The position numbers were made by a program, and so were the translations under genes. From Clostridium saudiense (GTDB taxonomy: Bacteria > Bacillota > Clostridia > Clostridiales > Clostridiaceae): DNA of 64,000 nt. Shown in pieces: positions 1 through 9,256 of the stretch. Numbering within the stretch: the stretch's first letter is position 1; each line of letters begins with the position of its first letter. The notes under the pieces are model-generated. The model was given only the letters and a program-made list of their open reading frames with translations. It ran no database searches and had not been told where the DNA came from. The stretch is taken from positions 27,844-91,843 of the forward strand of contig NZ_CBYM010000012.1 in the NCBI RefSeq assembly GCF_000577815.1, written 5' to 3'.

Positions 1-637
1 TATCATATTTCTTTATAAAATACTCAATCTCATTTTTACTACATACATCTATAAAAGCTTTTTCTCTATTATCAGCAGGCATTTCTTCATCTATTACTCC
101 ACTAAGGTGTAATATTTTTTTGCATCCACATTCTATTAAATGCTCTGTTGCAAGCTTTCCACCTTGATAATTATCACATTGAATTCCAAGCTTACCTTCT
201 TCAAAATTTTTCTCTAATAATACTACTGGAATACCTCCTGTATTAATCTTATTAGATTCAACATTTCCACTACATATAATTATCCCTGCAACTCTATTAC
301 TTTTACACATATCTAAATATTGCTTTTCTTTTTCAGCTTTTTCTTTACTATTACATAATATTATCTTGTAATCTTTTTTAGCTGCTTCATTTTCTAAATT
401 ACTTATTAATTTTGCAAAGTATGGGTGAGATATATGAGGTACTATAACTCCAATTGTATTACTTTTTTGTTTTGTTAAGGAACGTGCTATTTCATTAGGC
501 TGATATCCCAGTTCATCCATAGCTTCATGAACCCTTTTCTTTGTTTTTTCACTAATATATCCTCTATTATTAATAACACGTGATACAGTGGTTGGAGTAA
601 CACCTGCTAACCTTGCAACATCTACTATCGTAGCCAT
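1..637 (-). CDS. LacI-family transcriptional regulator (C-terminus outside window)
   Basis: This is a DNA-binding sugar-responsive repressor of the LacI/GalR family. The ATG complementary to 635-637 opens an N-terminal helix-turn-helix (about residues 4-23, DVARLAGVTPTTVSRVIN), followed by the hinge region (YQPNEIARSLTKQKSN) and the start of the periplasmic-binding-like core (TIGVIVPHISHPYFAKL). About 212 residues are visible before the left window edge, so the last third or so is missing and the effector cannot be deduced. It is followed by no gene in this window that would reveal its regulon; the esterase upstream is separately terminated. The family is certain from the headpiece; the regulon is unknown. 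Confidence 0.93.
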   Translation of the reverse strand, partial: MATIVDVARLAGVTPTTVSRVINNRGYISEKTKKRVHEAMDELGYQPNEIARSLTKQKSNTIGVIVPHISHPYFAKLISNLENEAAKKDYKIILCNSKEKAEKEKQYLDMCKSNRVAGIIICSGNVESNKINTGGIPVVLLEKNFEEGKLGIQCDNYQGGKLATEHLIECGCKKILHLSGVIDEEMPADNREKAFIDVCSKNEIEYFIKKYD

Positions 638-770
638 CTATTTATTCACCTATCTCATTAAAATATTGTTTATAAATCATTTATTAAATCAACTTTAAGT
701 ATATCATATTTATATACCATATATTAATAGTAAGCAAATATATTATTTATCATATCAACATAAATTACTA

Positions 771-824
771 AAAAAAAATTAACTGTATTGAAACTATTTG
801 TAATTTCTTTATTTCAATACAGTT
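771..824 (-). terminator. Rho-independent terminator of the esterase gene
   Basis: A 13-bp perfect stem (AACTGTATTGAAA paired with TTTCAATACAGTT) is followed on the minus strand by a run of about nine T. Confidence 0.8.
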
Positions 825-842
825 CATATATCTTTTTATACC

Positions 843-2000
843 TTATAAATTTTTTATCGCATCTGATATTACATCAGCTAAATCTTCAGCCTGAGGAACA
901 AATCCTAACTTATCAATAAATGCATGAGTCATACCTTTATATCTATAGCAAGTAACATCAACGCCGGCATCTTGAAGCTGCTTTGCATAAAATTCTGTTT
1001 GAATACGAAGTCCATCAAATTCTGCACCTACTAAAATTGCTTTTGGTAAGTTAGCATGTGATTTTGCCATCATAGGACTCACGTATGGATCATTAACTAA
1101 ATCAAAGCTAGGTAAATAGCTTGCCAACATTGGATCACTTAAGTCTTTGCTAGGTCTTCCTAAACCAGTCAATGGTCTCACCTTTTCTTCTAATTCTGTA
1201 GCAATCTCTATCATATCTTCTGACCACTTATATCCTTGAACACATGCATTTCCTATTGCTACTGCTGGATAAATTAAGACTTGTAATGCAATCATAGGTA
1301 CTTCTTCATCTCTTGCTTTTAATGATATGGCTGCAGTATAGTTACCACCAGCACTATCCCCTGCTACTGCAATTTTACTTTTATCTATTCTATATTTTTC
1401 AGCATTATCATATATATGCTTTACTGCATAATAATTATCATTTAATCCATTTGGATATGGCTTTTCTGGAGCTAGTGAATAATCTACATTAAAGACTACA
1501 CAGTTAGCTTTTTCTGCAATCAATTTGCAGAAATTTTCTACTACATATGTAGTTCCTCCAATCCATCCACCACCATGGAAAAACACTAATGCTTTATTAT
1601 TTTTATTTCTATCTAAATTTCTTGGATAGTAACGCCATAATCCTACTTCATTTCCACTATCAGTAATAGTTTCAAACTTTGTATAAATTTCAACTGTATT
1701 TAAGTTATAATTAGGGAATCCCATACTATCTCTAATCGTCGAAATTACCATATCTAATGTAGTCATTTCATCATTTTCCATAGATTTATCTACATTTTCT
1801 TTTACATCTTTCTGATTCTCTTCTTTATCATTGCTTTTACTTGCCCAATGTCCATCCATTATTTCCTTTTCACATGGATCTAAGTAACCATCTCTTTTTT
1901 CTCCAGGGCTTGGTTTAAATATTATCTTAACCCCATTACTCTCTATTATATTTACTTCATTTTTTAACACTTCTAAATATTTTTCTGGATATTTTCTCAT
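843..2000 (-). CDS. Alpha/beta-hydrolase, HSL-type esterase/lipase
   Basis: A carboxylesterase of the hormone-sensitive-lipase group (alpha/beta-hydrolase fold 3). The oxyanion-hole motif HGGGW lies at residues 142-146. The nucleophile elbow GDSAGG (Ser216) and candidate Asp329 (GAEFDG) and His359 (GMTHAF) complete a catalytic triad. The first ~115 residues precede the canonical fold and include a charged low-complexity stretch (about 55-80, rich in K, E, N and D), longer than usual for the family. No signal peptide is visible, so it is probably cytoplasmic. The natural substrate cannot be told. It appears monocistronic, with its own terminator downstream and the aminotransferase terminator upstream. 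Confidence 0.88.
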   Translation of the reverse strand: MRKYPEKYLEVLKNEVNIIESNGVKIIFKPSPGEKRDGYLDPCEKEIMDGHWASKSNDKEENQKDVKENVDKSMENDEMTTLDMVISTIRDSMGFPNYNLNTVEIYTKFETITDSGNEVGLWRYYPRNLDRNKNNKALVFFHGGGWIGGTTYVVENFCKLIAEKANCVVFNVDYSLAPEKPYPNGLNDNYYAVKHIYDNAEKYRIDKSKIAVAGDSAGGNYTAAISLKARDEEVPMIALQVLIYPAVAIGNACVQGYKWSEDMIEIATELEEKVRPLTGLGRPSKDLSDPMLASYLPSFDLVNDPYVSPMMAKSHANLPKAILVGAEFDGLRIQTEFYAKQLQDAGVDVTCYRYKGMTHAFIDKLGFVPQAEDLADVISDAIKNL

Positions 2001-2093
2001 AAATACTCCCTCCTACCTTTATCACTTTTATTATACCATTAACGTTTACATAGTTCTAAATATTTATATTTTAACAATATAGTTTATATATGT

Positions 2094-2120
2094 AAAAAAA
2101 CTGGACCACAAAGGTCCAGT
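2094..2120 (-). terminator. Terminator of the Lrp-aminotransferase operon
   Basis: The stem ACTGGACC / GGTCCAGT with a short loop is followed on the minus strand by seven T. It ends the transcript of the 2129-3774 operon. Confidence 0.88.
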
Positions 2121-2128
2121 GTACTACA

Positions 2129-3295
2129 TTATCTAACTTCATTTAAGAATTTTTCAATTCTCTTTAAAGCTTCCATTATATTTTCCATAGATGATGCATA
2201 GCATGCTCTAATAAATCCTTCACCACATTCACCAAATGCATTACCTGGAACTGCTAGTACTTTTTCTTGTAGCAATAACTTTTCACAGAACTCATCAGAT
2301 GTCATTCCTGTTGACTTAATACATGGGAATACATAAAAAGCTCCTAATGGTTCAAAACAATCTAATCCAAGTTTTCTAAATCCATCAACCAAGACCCTTC
2401 TTCTTCTATTATATTCCTTCACCATCTTACTAACACTTTCATCGCCATTCTTTAATGCTTCGATTGCTGCAAATTGTGCTGTTGTTGGTGAACACATTAT
2501 TGCATATTGATGAATTTTCTTCATAGCATCTAAAAGAATGTGATGTCCACATACATATCCCAGTCTCCATCCTGTCATAGCATAAGATTTTGAAAATCCA
2601 TTTATAACAAGTGTTTTATCCTTAATTTCTGGGAAACTTGCTATAGATACATGTGGCTTATCATAAGATAATTCTGCATAAATTTCATCAGAAATAACTA
2701 TTACATCCTTATCTTTTAATACTTCCACTAACGGAGCTAATTCTTCTCTTGTCATTATTGCCCCTGTTGGATTATTGGGGAATGGAATTATAACTACCTT
2801 TGTTTTTTCAGTAATTGCCTCTTCTAATTCTTGTGCTGTTAACTTAAAGTCATTTTCTGCTTTAAGATTTATTATCTTTGCAGTTGCTCCAGTAAATGCA
2901 GTACATCCTTTATATGCAACAAAGCTTGGTTCTGGAATAATTACTTCATCTCCAGGTCCTGTTAATGCTCTTAATGCAATATCAATACCTTCACTACCAC
3001 CAACAGTAACTAAAATCTCATCCTTAGGATTATACTTTAAATCAAATTTTCTATATAAATACTTAGCTATTTCTTCTCTAAGTTCTATAAATCCAGCATT
3101 AGAAGAATATTGAGTATCACCTTGCTCTAAAGAATATATTCCCGCTTCTCTAACATTCCAAGGTGTAACAAAATCTGGCTCTCCTACCCCTAAAGATATT
3201 ACATCTTCCATTTCATTTACTATGTCAAAATATTTTCTTATACCTGAAGGAGGCATTTCTCTAACTTCCTTTCTTATCATATTTTCTAGCATCAT
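2129..3295 (-). CDS. PLP-dependent class I aminotransferase (probable alanine transaminase)
   Basis: A fold-type I aminotransferase, 388 residues. The PLP Schiff-base lysine is Lys236 in FSKSYAMTGWRLGY. NNPTG (174-178) and the D203-x2-Y206 pair contact the cofactor, and a C-terminal FIRACYA arginine should bind the substrate carboxylate. The start overlaps the 3' end of the upstream Lrp-family gene by 4 bp, so the two are translationally coupled. The pairing Lrp regulator plus aminotransferase matches the Bacillus subtilis yugG-yugH pair, renamed alaR-alaT, where the enzyme is an alanine transaminase. The leader carries a T-box with a predicted GCA (Ala) specifier, which supports the same role here. 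Aspartate- or aromatic-type specificity remains possible from sequence alone. Confidence 0.9.
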   Translation of the reverse strand: MMLENMIRKEVREMPPSGIRKYFDIVNEMEDVISLGVGEPDFVTPWNVREAGIYSLEQGDTQYSSNAGFIELREEIAKYLYRKFDLKYNPKDEILVTVGGSEGIDIALRALTGPGDEVIIPEPSFVAYKGCTAFTGATAKIINLKAENDFKLTAQELEEAITEKTKVVIIPFPNNPTGAIMTREELAPLVEVLKDKDVIVISDEIYAELSYDKPHVSIASFPEIKDKTLVINGFSKSYAMTGWRLGYVCGHHILLDAMKKIHQYAIMCSPTTAQFAAIEALKNGDESVSKMVKEYNRRRRVLVDGFRKLGLDCFEPLGAFYVFPCIKSTGMTSDEFCEKLLLQEKVLAVPGNAFGECGEGFIRACYASSMENIMEALKRIEKFLNEVR

Positions 3296-3774
3296 ATAAA
3301 TATTACCTCCCTATTAGAAGCTTTCTTTTCTTTAAATATAGTTCCATGATCTTTATATTTCTTTAATACAAAATGAGTTGCTGTACCTATTACATTATCT
3401 TGAACTGCTAATTTTTCTGATACAAACATTGCAACTTCTTTCATTGTTTTTCCTTCTACTATAACCGTTAAATCAAATCCTCCTGAAGACATTAAATAAC
3501 AGGCTTTAACTTGATCAAAGTTATATATTCTTTCAGCTACCTTATCAAATCCTTCTCCTCTTTGAGGCGTTATCTTAACTTCAATTAATGCAGTAACTGT
3601 TTCTTTTCCTGTATTTTCCCAGTTTATTAATGTTGTATATCCCGCAATTATGCTTTTTTCTTCATAATCTCTAATTGCTTCTCTAACTTCTTCTACTGTT
3701 TTACCTGCCATAACAGCTATTTGTTCATCAGTATATCTACTGTTTTGCTCTAAAATCTCTAAAATTTCTTCCAT
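3292..3774 (-). CDS. Lrp/AsnC-family transcriptional regulator
   Basis: A 160-residue feast/famine regulator. It has an N-terminal winged helix-turn-helix (about 1-50, with YTDEQIAVMAGKTVEEVREA as the recognition region) and a C-terminal RAM/ligand-binding domain (about 65-145, including ACYLMSSGGFDLTVIVEG). It is the first gene of a two-gene operon with the aminotransferase and sits about 145 bp downstream of a T-box terminator. Likely it controls alanine/aminotransferase expression, like B. subtilis AlaR (YugG). If so, the operon is controlled twice: by tRNA charging through the T-box and by this protein. The ligand is inferred, not seen. Confidence 0.9.
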   Translation of the reverse strand: MEEILEILEQNSRYTDEQIAVMAGKTVEEVREAIRDYEEKSIIAGYTTLINWENTGKETVTALIEVKITPQRGEGFDKVAERIYNFDQVKACYLMSSGGFDLTVIVEGKTMKEVAMFVSEKLAVQDNVIGTATHFVLKKYKDHGTIFKEKKASNREVIFI

Positions 3775-3916
3775 GATAAACCCTCCTTAAATAGTTAGTA
3801 ATTTAGAGTTATTAGTTAATGTTAAAACTCCTTAAAAAGTTTTTTAATATATTTTAAAATCTGCATTAGCTGATTTTATTCCTTTACTTCTAACTATTAA
3901 TTATTAACTCATAACT

Positions 3917-3957
3917 AAAAAAAGCCTCGTCCTTCTATAAAATAGAAGGGACGAAGC
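3917..3957 (-). terminator. T-box regulatory terminator
   Basis: GCTTCGTCC(C)TTCTA pairs with TAGAAGGACGAGGC, followed by seven T on the minus strand. This is the attenuator hairpin that competes with the antiterminator containing the T-box core at 3968-3981. Confidence 0.9.
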
Positions 3958-4283
3958 TATAAAATTCCGCGGTACCACCCTAATAAGTAAATTGCTTTAC
4001 TCACTCAGTAAAATATAAATTAATTAAGCTCTTTTCTATCAATAAGTGAGCTGTACATTCGTCTTGCCAAATTTCATATATAACTTTCAGTAAAACTTGG
4101 AGACACATTCATATTTTATTCCTTATAACGTTAGGAAATACGACTTTGCCTACATTAAGAAAATTCTTAGTTCTCAACAAAGCGATTCAAAGGCTGCTTC
4201 TTAAAAGTATTATTACTAAGTTTCACCATACCTTAGCTCTCTAAAAATAATAGCTTAAAATACTCTTCCTTATCATAATCTTT
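3917..4283 (-). promoter_or_regulatory. T-box leader (predicted tRNA-Ala, GCA specifier)
   Basis: Minus-strand leader RNA of the Lrp-aminotransferase operon. Visible parts, 5' to 3': Stem I with the AGAGAG...GGTGAAA distal region (about 4230-4245); a specifier-loop 3' side reading GAA-GCA-GCC-TTTGA, giving GCA (Ala) at 4197-4195; the conserved T-box core AGGGTGGTACCGCG at 3981-3968; and a terminator stem ending in seven T. The TGGT antiterminator bulge would pair with a tRNA ending ACCA, compatible with tRNA-Ala. The T-box call is certain. The specifier is read from alignment to the usual GAA-NNN-RCC context and could be shifted (AGC or CAG). Confidence 0.93.
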
Positions 4284-4406
4284 AACTCTAATATTAAATA
4301 ATATTTTACTAAAAGTTTAAGAACTTCTTAAAGAAAATCAAGAATTCTCAATTTAAGAAATTAAATTTTCTCTTTTATCTAAAATATTAAGATGTTTCTT
4401 TATAAT

Positions 4407-4435
4407 ATTATCTATTATATCCTTTTTTAAGTCAA
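4407..4435 (-). promoter_or_regulatory. Sigma-A promoter of the T-box transcript
   Basis: On the minus strand TTGACT (4435-4430), a 17-bp spacer and GATAAT (4412-4407) lie about 125 bp upstream of T-box Stem I. The sequence match is good; no other evidence. Confidence 0.6.
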
Positions 4436-4484
4436 TAATAAAACTCTATAATTCACTTTAAATTTTACCATTTACTAACTTCCC

Positions 4485-6095
4485 CTAACTTTCTTTATAA
4501 TAGTTCACCCCTTCATATCCTAGTCTTTCTTCTTGCATTTCTAATCTCATTTTATATTCTTCCCAATTTCTATTTTCTTTAGGAGTCCAACCTATTTCTG
4601 CATATCCAAGAAGTCTTGGATATATCATATAGTCCATTTGTTCTTGTGTAGAAATTGTTTCAGTCCATAAAGGTGCTTCTAATCCTAAAGCCAAATTCTT
4701 TGGTGCATAATCTGTTACATCCCATTTATATGCTGTTTCTACTGGAATATACCCTGCCCAATCAAGTCCATATGGTGTTTTTTCATTATATTTCATATCT
4801 AAATAAGCTTTACTTGCAATTGATACTATTATTTTCATATTCTTTTTTACAGCTTCTTCATTAGAATCTTTCCAATTTTGTAGTATTACACTTGAATTTA
4901 TTTCTGGGGATGTATCTATTGGATCCCAACCTATTGGTATCTTCCCATACTTTTGAGCTATTTTAGCAACTCTTCCTACAAAATAATCATAATCTTCTTT
5001 TTTAGTATTAAGTGCTTCATCTCCACCTATTTGAATATATTTAGAAGGTGAAATTTGAACAACTTCTTTTATTACATCCTCTATAAATTCATAAGTTTTT
5101 TCACTATGCGCCATAAATGAGCTAAATCCTACATCAGTTCCTGTATATAAAGGAGCCTTTTTACCATTAGGATTTAAAAATCCATAAGAAGCTAGCGCTG
5201 CATTAGTATGTCCTGGCATATCAAACTCAGGAACTATTTCAACATATCTTTGCATAGCATAACTAACAATATCCTTAAATTGTTCTTGTGTATAATATCC
5301 TCCTGGACCTCCACCAACTTCTGTACTTCCACCTATAAGGGTTAATTCTGGATATTTTTTAATTTCTAATCTCCATCCTTGATCATCACTTAAATGTAAA
5401 TGTACTCTATTTATCTTATATTGTGCTGCTAAATCTATCTGTCTCTTAATTTCATCTACAGTAAAAAAGTGCCTTGCTACATCAATCATTAAGCCCCTAT
5501 AGCTATACACTGGCTTATCATTAATAATTGATGCTGGAACAGTCCATTCTACATTATTAACTACTGTACTATTAGCAATTTGTGCTGGTAGCATTTGTCT
5601 TAATGTTTGTACTCCTCTTGCTATTCCCTCTGGTTTATATGCTGATATTTTAACTATTTTAGGAGTGGATAATATATTATATCCCTCTATTCCTAGTTCA
5701 GGATTTGTATTAATTGTAGTTAAGTAAATACTACCTTCTGGTGGCTTATCCCCTTTTATAATATTTAACTCAAACCCAGTAGCTGCACTTAACTTTTCTC
5801 TAAGAAAATCAGCTATCCATCGTATCTCTTCTGTTTCTTCATCAGTAATTCCCTTGACATAAATTGAAGTATCATTAGTTAAAATAAATCTTCCTTCATT
5901 AGTTTCAATACTTATTGGTTTTGGAATAATACTAATTTTACCTTCACTTCCTTCTGCATTAAATGTCTCTTTAACTAAATATTTTTCATTATCTAAATCT
6001 TCTTCCATTTTCATTGTACCAAAAGTGGTAACTGTTATTATTACTATAAGAACTAATGCAATATAAAAATGAGGAATTTTTTTTCTTTTCATCAT
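4485..6095 (-). CDS. Glycoside hydrolase family 20 beta-N-acetylhexosaminidase
   Basis: This enzyme removes terminal beta-GlcNAc/GalNAc from glycans or muropeptides. It has an N-terminal membrane anchor or signal peptide (about residues 9-28), then the GH20b non-catalytic domain (about 55-190) and the GH20 TIM barrel from about 195. The general acid pair is Asp359-Glu360 in IQIGGDEAL, and VHLHLSDDQGWRLEIKKYPE is a typical barrel strand. A possible uncleaved signal (LIVIITVTTFGT without a clear AXA site) suggests it stays anchored outside the membrane. RBS AAGGATG precedes the ATG. Host mucin glycans or peptidoglycan recycling are both plausible roles. It stands alone, 390 bp from the T-box operon. 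Confidence 0.93.
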   Translation of the reverse strand: MMKRKKIPHFYIALVLIVIITVTTFGTMKMEEDLDNEKYLVKETFNAEGSEGKISIIPKPISIETNEGRFILTNDTSIYVKGITDEETEEIRWIADFLREKLSAATGFELNIIKGDKPPEGSIYLTTINTNPELGIEGYNILSTPKIVKISAYKPEGIARGVQTLRQMLPAQIANSTVVNNVEWTVPASIINDKPVYSYRGLMIDVARHFFTVDEIKRQIDLAAQYKINRVHLHLSDDQGWRLEIKKYPELTLIGGSTEVGGGPGGYYTQEQFKDIVSYAMQRYVEIVPEFDMPGHTNAALASYGFLNPNGKKAPLYTGTDVGFSSFMAHSEKTYEFIEDVIKEVVQISPSKYIQIGGDEALNTKKEDYDYFVGRVAKIAQKYGKIPIGWDPIDTSPEINSSVILQNWKDSNEEAVKKNMKIIVSIASKAYLDMKYNEKTPYGLDWAGYIPVETAYKWDVTDYAPKNLALGLEAPLWTETISTQEQMDYMIYPRLLGYAEIGWTPKENRNWEEYKMRLEMQEERLGYEGVNYYKES

Positions 6096-6302
6096 TTGTT
6101 CACATCCTTAAATAAAATTCTAAATTTCACCAAAAGGAACATATTTAATTTAGTTTATCAAAACTATTTAAAGTCTTTAATTTATCTAGTTTAATTTACA
6201 TTCAATGTACTTCTTGGAAGAATATTAGAATAGTTTTCTTTTAATTAATAGCTTTCATAAATTTTATTATTTGCCATTTTTTTAATATTAATTCTTATAA
6301 CT

Positions 6303-6339
6303 AAAAAAAACTGCTAATATCATATTAAATATTAGCAGT
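6303..6339 (-). terminator. Terminator of fliB
   Basis: ACTGCTAATAT pairs with ATATTAGCAGT, followed by eight T on the minus strand. Confidence 0.85.
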
Positions 6340-6347
6340 CTCTTAGT

Positions 6348-7595
6348 CTATAACAGATTTTTTGCAAATTCCATGTTATTAAATTCATTTCTCTTTATAT
6401 ATGCTAAAGCATCAATTAAAAATACTTTATGATGTTCTATAGTCTTTGAAAACACTTGTATAAACCCAACTATTTTCTCTTTATTATTATCCTCCCCATT
6501 TAAATATAATCCTACTAAATAAAATTTGATAAAAGCTACTCTCATCAATAACATTATATAACTATCAAATGGTGTTAATACCTCATTAAATGGGAACATA
6601 TTATTATAAATAAAATTAACTAAGTAATTTTCAAATATATAATTATATTCATTTTCTATAATTTCCTCATATTCATCAAAAGCTTTTATATATAAAAGTG
6701 CATTTTCATTTATGGATTTATCACTTTCAATCTTATATCCTTCTAGCATTTCTTTTGTATACTTTTTAAATGTAATACTTTCAACTTCTTTATCTACCTT
6801 TAAAATCTTAAGCATCTTTATAAAGAAATTCATTTGTATAATATAATTCATATTATCATTTCCTAGTAGTGAATTTATATCATCACTTGAATATTCTTTA
6901 GCTGCTCTCTTAATATCATATGTACTTATAAATTTAGCTATGTCCCCTAAATTACTATTAAACTTATCTTCAAGCTTATTTATAAAATCCCCTAAAATAT
7001 ATAATCTTTCATTTAGCTTAAAATCTCTATTTTGAATTATATCTATACAAAAATCTCTTATTTCTCTAAAATATCTTAAAGGTGAATTTTGAACTTCTTT
7101 AATTTTGCTATCTATTTGTGCTGATATTATATGTTTGCCAATCGATTCTTCTTTACTAACAAATTTTATGCCTTCTTTATTTAATAAAATAAGTCTTGCT
7201 GCCTCTGGACATGCTACATCAAGAGACATTTCATAAGTATCATCTATTTTATTAGTTACTCTTGGAAAACATGTGCAAACATTTGAAAGATAATCTTCAC
7301 CTAAATTTGAATGAATGACACAATAATTTTCTTCATCTAAAAACGGACATCTCTTATCTTTTTTCAATTTAACTATTCCATAATCAATATCTTCACTACT
7401 ACATCTTTCATTGTTTTGAACATTCTTTTGAAACATTCTCTTCATTTCTGGATCTTTAACTTTAAAATATTTTTTAAATGTTATTTTATCTATATCAATA
7501 TTCCAACCAATACAGCAACTATCCTCACATTTTCCTCCTATACATTTGAACTCTTCAAAATATCTTGGATATATTTTTTTAATATTTTTCACCAT
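6348..7595 (-). CDS. fliB: Flagellin lysine N-methylase FliB
   Basis: A 415-residue FliB-family protein. FliB methylates lysines of flagellin in Salmonella, using an Fe-S/radical-type cysteine cluster. The diagnostic N-terminal cysteines are here: C18, C23, C27 and C28 in FKCIGGKCEDSCCIGW. A second group follows (CPFLDEENYC and CTCFPR, about residues 75-115). No flagellar gene is in this window. In clostridia, FliB homologues are often found away from flagellin loci, so the substrate may be flagellin encoded elsewhere or another surface protein. It is a single gene with its own terminator. Confidence 0.88.
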   Translation of the reverse strand: MVKNIKKIYPRYFEEFKCIGGKCEDSCCIGWNIDIDKITFKKYFKVKDPEMKRMFQKNVQNNERCSSEDIDYGIVKLKKDKRCPFLDEENYCVIHSNLGEDYLSNVCTCFPRVTNKIDDTYEMSLDVACPEAARLILLNKEGIKFVSKEESIGKHIISAQIDSKIKEVQNSPLRYFREIRDFCIDIIQNRDFKLNERLYILGDFINKLEDKFNSNLGDIAKFISTYDIKRAAKEYSSDDINSLLGNDNMNYIIQMNFFIKMLKILKVDKEVESITFKKYTKEMLEGYKIESDKSINENALLYIKAFDEYEEIIENEYNYIFENYLVNFIYNNMFPFNEVLTPFDSYIMLLMRVAFIKFYLVGLYLNGEDNNKEKIVGFIQVFSKTIEHHKVFLIDALAYIKRNEFNNMEFAKNLL

Positions 7596-7816
7596 TGTTT
7601 ACTTCCTTTAAACTTTCTCTATAATAATCTCGTTATAAAGTTAATTAATATTTTCTTACATGCTTTTTTATTATTAATTAAGTTATTTCCAATATTAACA
7701 CCATTATATCAAACTTTTTATAGTTATCTATAAATTATCCTAACCTAACATTTATCTTATAATAAAAAGGAGTGCATAACTTATACTTTAAATTACACAC
7801 CCATTAAATTTATTAA

Positions 7817-8296
7817 TTAAATATATTCATCCCTATAAATTTCATAAGGCCTTGATGAATATACCCTGTAAACTACTTGTCCATCAAAATCTATCATATC
7901 CTTAGCCCTTTCCTTTATCCAAGGCTCCCTTATCATATCTATAACTATATCTTTACTAAACCACCCAACCTCAGTACTTTCTTCACTTTCTCTCAATTCT
8001 CCTGAAACCTTTACTGCCAAAAAATCAAATATCACCTTAGTAGGTACAAATGTTTTATTATCCCACCCTATATATGATTTTGTGTTAGAATAAACCCCAG
8101 CAAGCTTCTTAACACTAATTTTTATTCCTGATTCTTCAAATACCTCTCTAGTTATGCCTTCAATTAAATCTTCTCCATTTTCAACTTGTCCACCTGGGAA
8201 CTCCCATCCCCTATGTGGATTCTTGACCAATAAAACCTCATCCTTTTCATTAGTAACCAATGCTCCTGCTGCTACTATATGTGTTGGAAATACCAT
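7817..8296 (-). CDS. Nudix hydrolase
   Basis: A 159-residue nucleoside-diphosphate-linked-moiety hydrolase. A perfect Nudix box (G-x5-E-x7-REVFEESGI) occupies residues 36-58. The start is supported by GGAGG 9-10 bp upstream. Substrate (oxidised dNTP, ADP-ribose, coenzyme) cannot be assigned from the box alone. It is a MutT/ADPRase-like housekeeping-type gene, probably monocistronic; a weak GC-poor hairpin at about 7767-7808 may terminate it. Confidence 0.92.
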   Translation of the reverse strand: MVFPTHIVAAGALVTNEKDEVLLVKNPHRGWEFPGGQVENGEDLIEGITREVFEESGIKISVKKLAGVYSNTKSYIGWDNKTFVPTKVIFDFLAVKVSGELRESEESTEVGWFSKDIVIDMIREPWIKERAKDMIDFDGQVVYRVYSSRPYEIYRDEYI

Positions 8297-8388
8297 TCCC
8301 TATACCTCCATATTGTTTAATTTTATTAATAACCTAATAAATCATTAAAATTTTATTATCTTTTATAAATATATTATATAACTACTAA

Positions 8389-8988
8389 CTAAAATATTTT
8401 TGTACAAAATTTATACAATATCTTTTTTACTATTATCGCTGTTGGTATTGCTGTTGCAAAAACAGCAGCTGCAAATACATAACCACTAACACTACCTTGC
8501 ATCATTCCACTCATCATATGTCCACTAGTACATCCATCAGCCATTCTAGCACCATAAAGTAATATAAATCCTCCAATAAATCTTGGAGCATATTTACCTA
8601 GAAATCCTTTTTTATTATCATCTAGTGTACAATATTCTATATCTCTACTAGCATCTTCTTCACCATTTTTCCTTTTGTTTTTAGATAACATATACCCTAA
8701 TAGTCCACCGATTGGTATAGATAATACAAATATAAAGTCGTAGTTTATAGGATTTTTTATAGCTTTAGCTAATTTTCCTTCTGATTTATCATAATATGCA
8801 TTTGAACTTGCGTAACCACTTTCTCTATTTGAATCTTCAACTATTACATCACTATCTATTGTGCTATGTATAATTCCTGACAATACAGAAAATTGAGTTG
8901 ATACTCCTATTGGTTTTACAAGAAAAATGGCTATAAAAAATGATAACCCTAATATCATTGCACCTTTTATCCAATTATTTTTATTCAT
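8389..8988 (-). CDS. YeeE/YedE-family sulfur-compound transporter
   Basis: A membrane protein of the YeeE/YedE (Sulf_transp, DUF395) family, related to the thiosulfate importer TsuA. The start at 8988 is chosen because GGAGG lies 7 bp before this ATG; an upstream in-frame ATG at 9036 has no RBS. There are TM segments at about residues 7-27, 85-105, 137-155 and 165-185. The family signature GARMADGCTSGHMMSG near 142-157 carries the conserved cysteine that relays the sulfur substrate. At 199 residues it is a half-length form; TsuA is longer, so it may pair with another half or dimerise. A GTGATATAATCAC operator lies 68 bp upstream, linking it to the Crp/Fnr regulator at 10248. Confidence 0.85.
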   Translation of the reverse strand: MNKNNWIKGAMILGLSFFIAIFLVKPIGVSTQFSVLSGIIHSTIDSDVIVEDSNRESGYASSNAYYDKSEGKLAKAIKNPINYDFIFVLSIPIGGLLGYMLSKNKRKNGEEDASRDIEYCTLDDNKKGFLGKYAPRFIGGFILLYGARMADGCTSGHMMSGMMQGSVSGYVFAAAVFATAIPTAIIVKKILYKFCTKIF

Positions 8989-9027
8989 CTTATATTCCTC
9001 CAAAAATTTTATTTCTAATTCGTTTAT

Positions 9028-9068
9028 ACTATACAATTAAAAACAAATATTTAAAGTGATATAATCAC
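9028..9068 (-). promoter_or_regulatory. Class-II-type promoter with Crp/Fnr operator (YeeE gene)
   Basis: The perfect 13-bp palindrome GTGATATAATCAC (9056-9068) is centred at 9062. A -10-like TATAGT on the minus strand is at 9033-9028, 29 bp from that centre, so the operator sits near -41 of the inferred start. The same geometry recurs at 10113-10153 and 10916-10956. Confidence 0.72.
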
Positions 9069-9185
9069 ATAATAAAAATCTTAAATTTACATATATATTA
9101 TATATTTTGTATTTAATGAAATATTATGTCATTACTTAAAAATATAATTACTTATTATTTTGCTTTATCAAAAAAAATAGTAAAT

Positions 9186-9229
9186 AAGCTAGTATAAAAC
9201 AATTATATGAAATCATTTTATACTAGCTT
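9186..9229 (-). terminator. Terminator of the polyferredoxin gene
   Basis: A 14-bp perfect stem (AAGCTAGTATAAAA with TTTTATACTAGCTT) lies just downstream of the 9257-10072 gene; a T-rich tract follows on the minus strand. It is bidirectional in appearance. Confidence 0.7.
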
Positions 9230-9256
9230 TCTTATTTTAAAACATATATGATTTTA

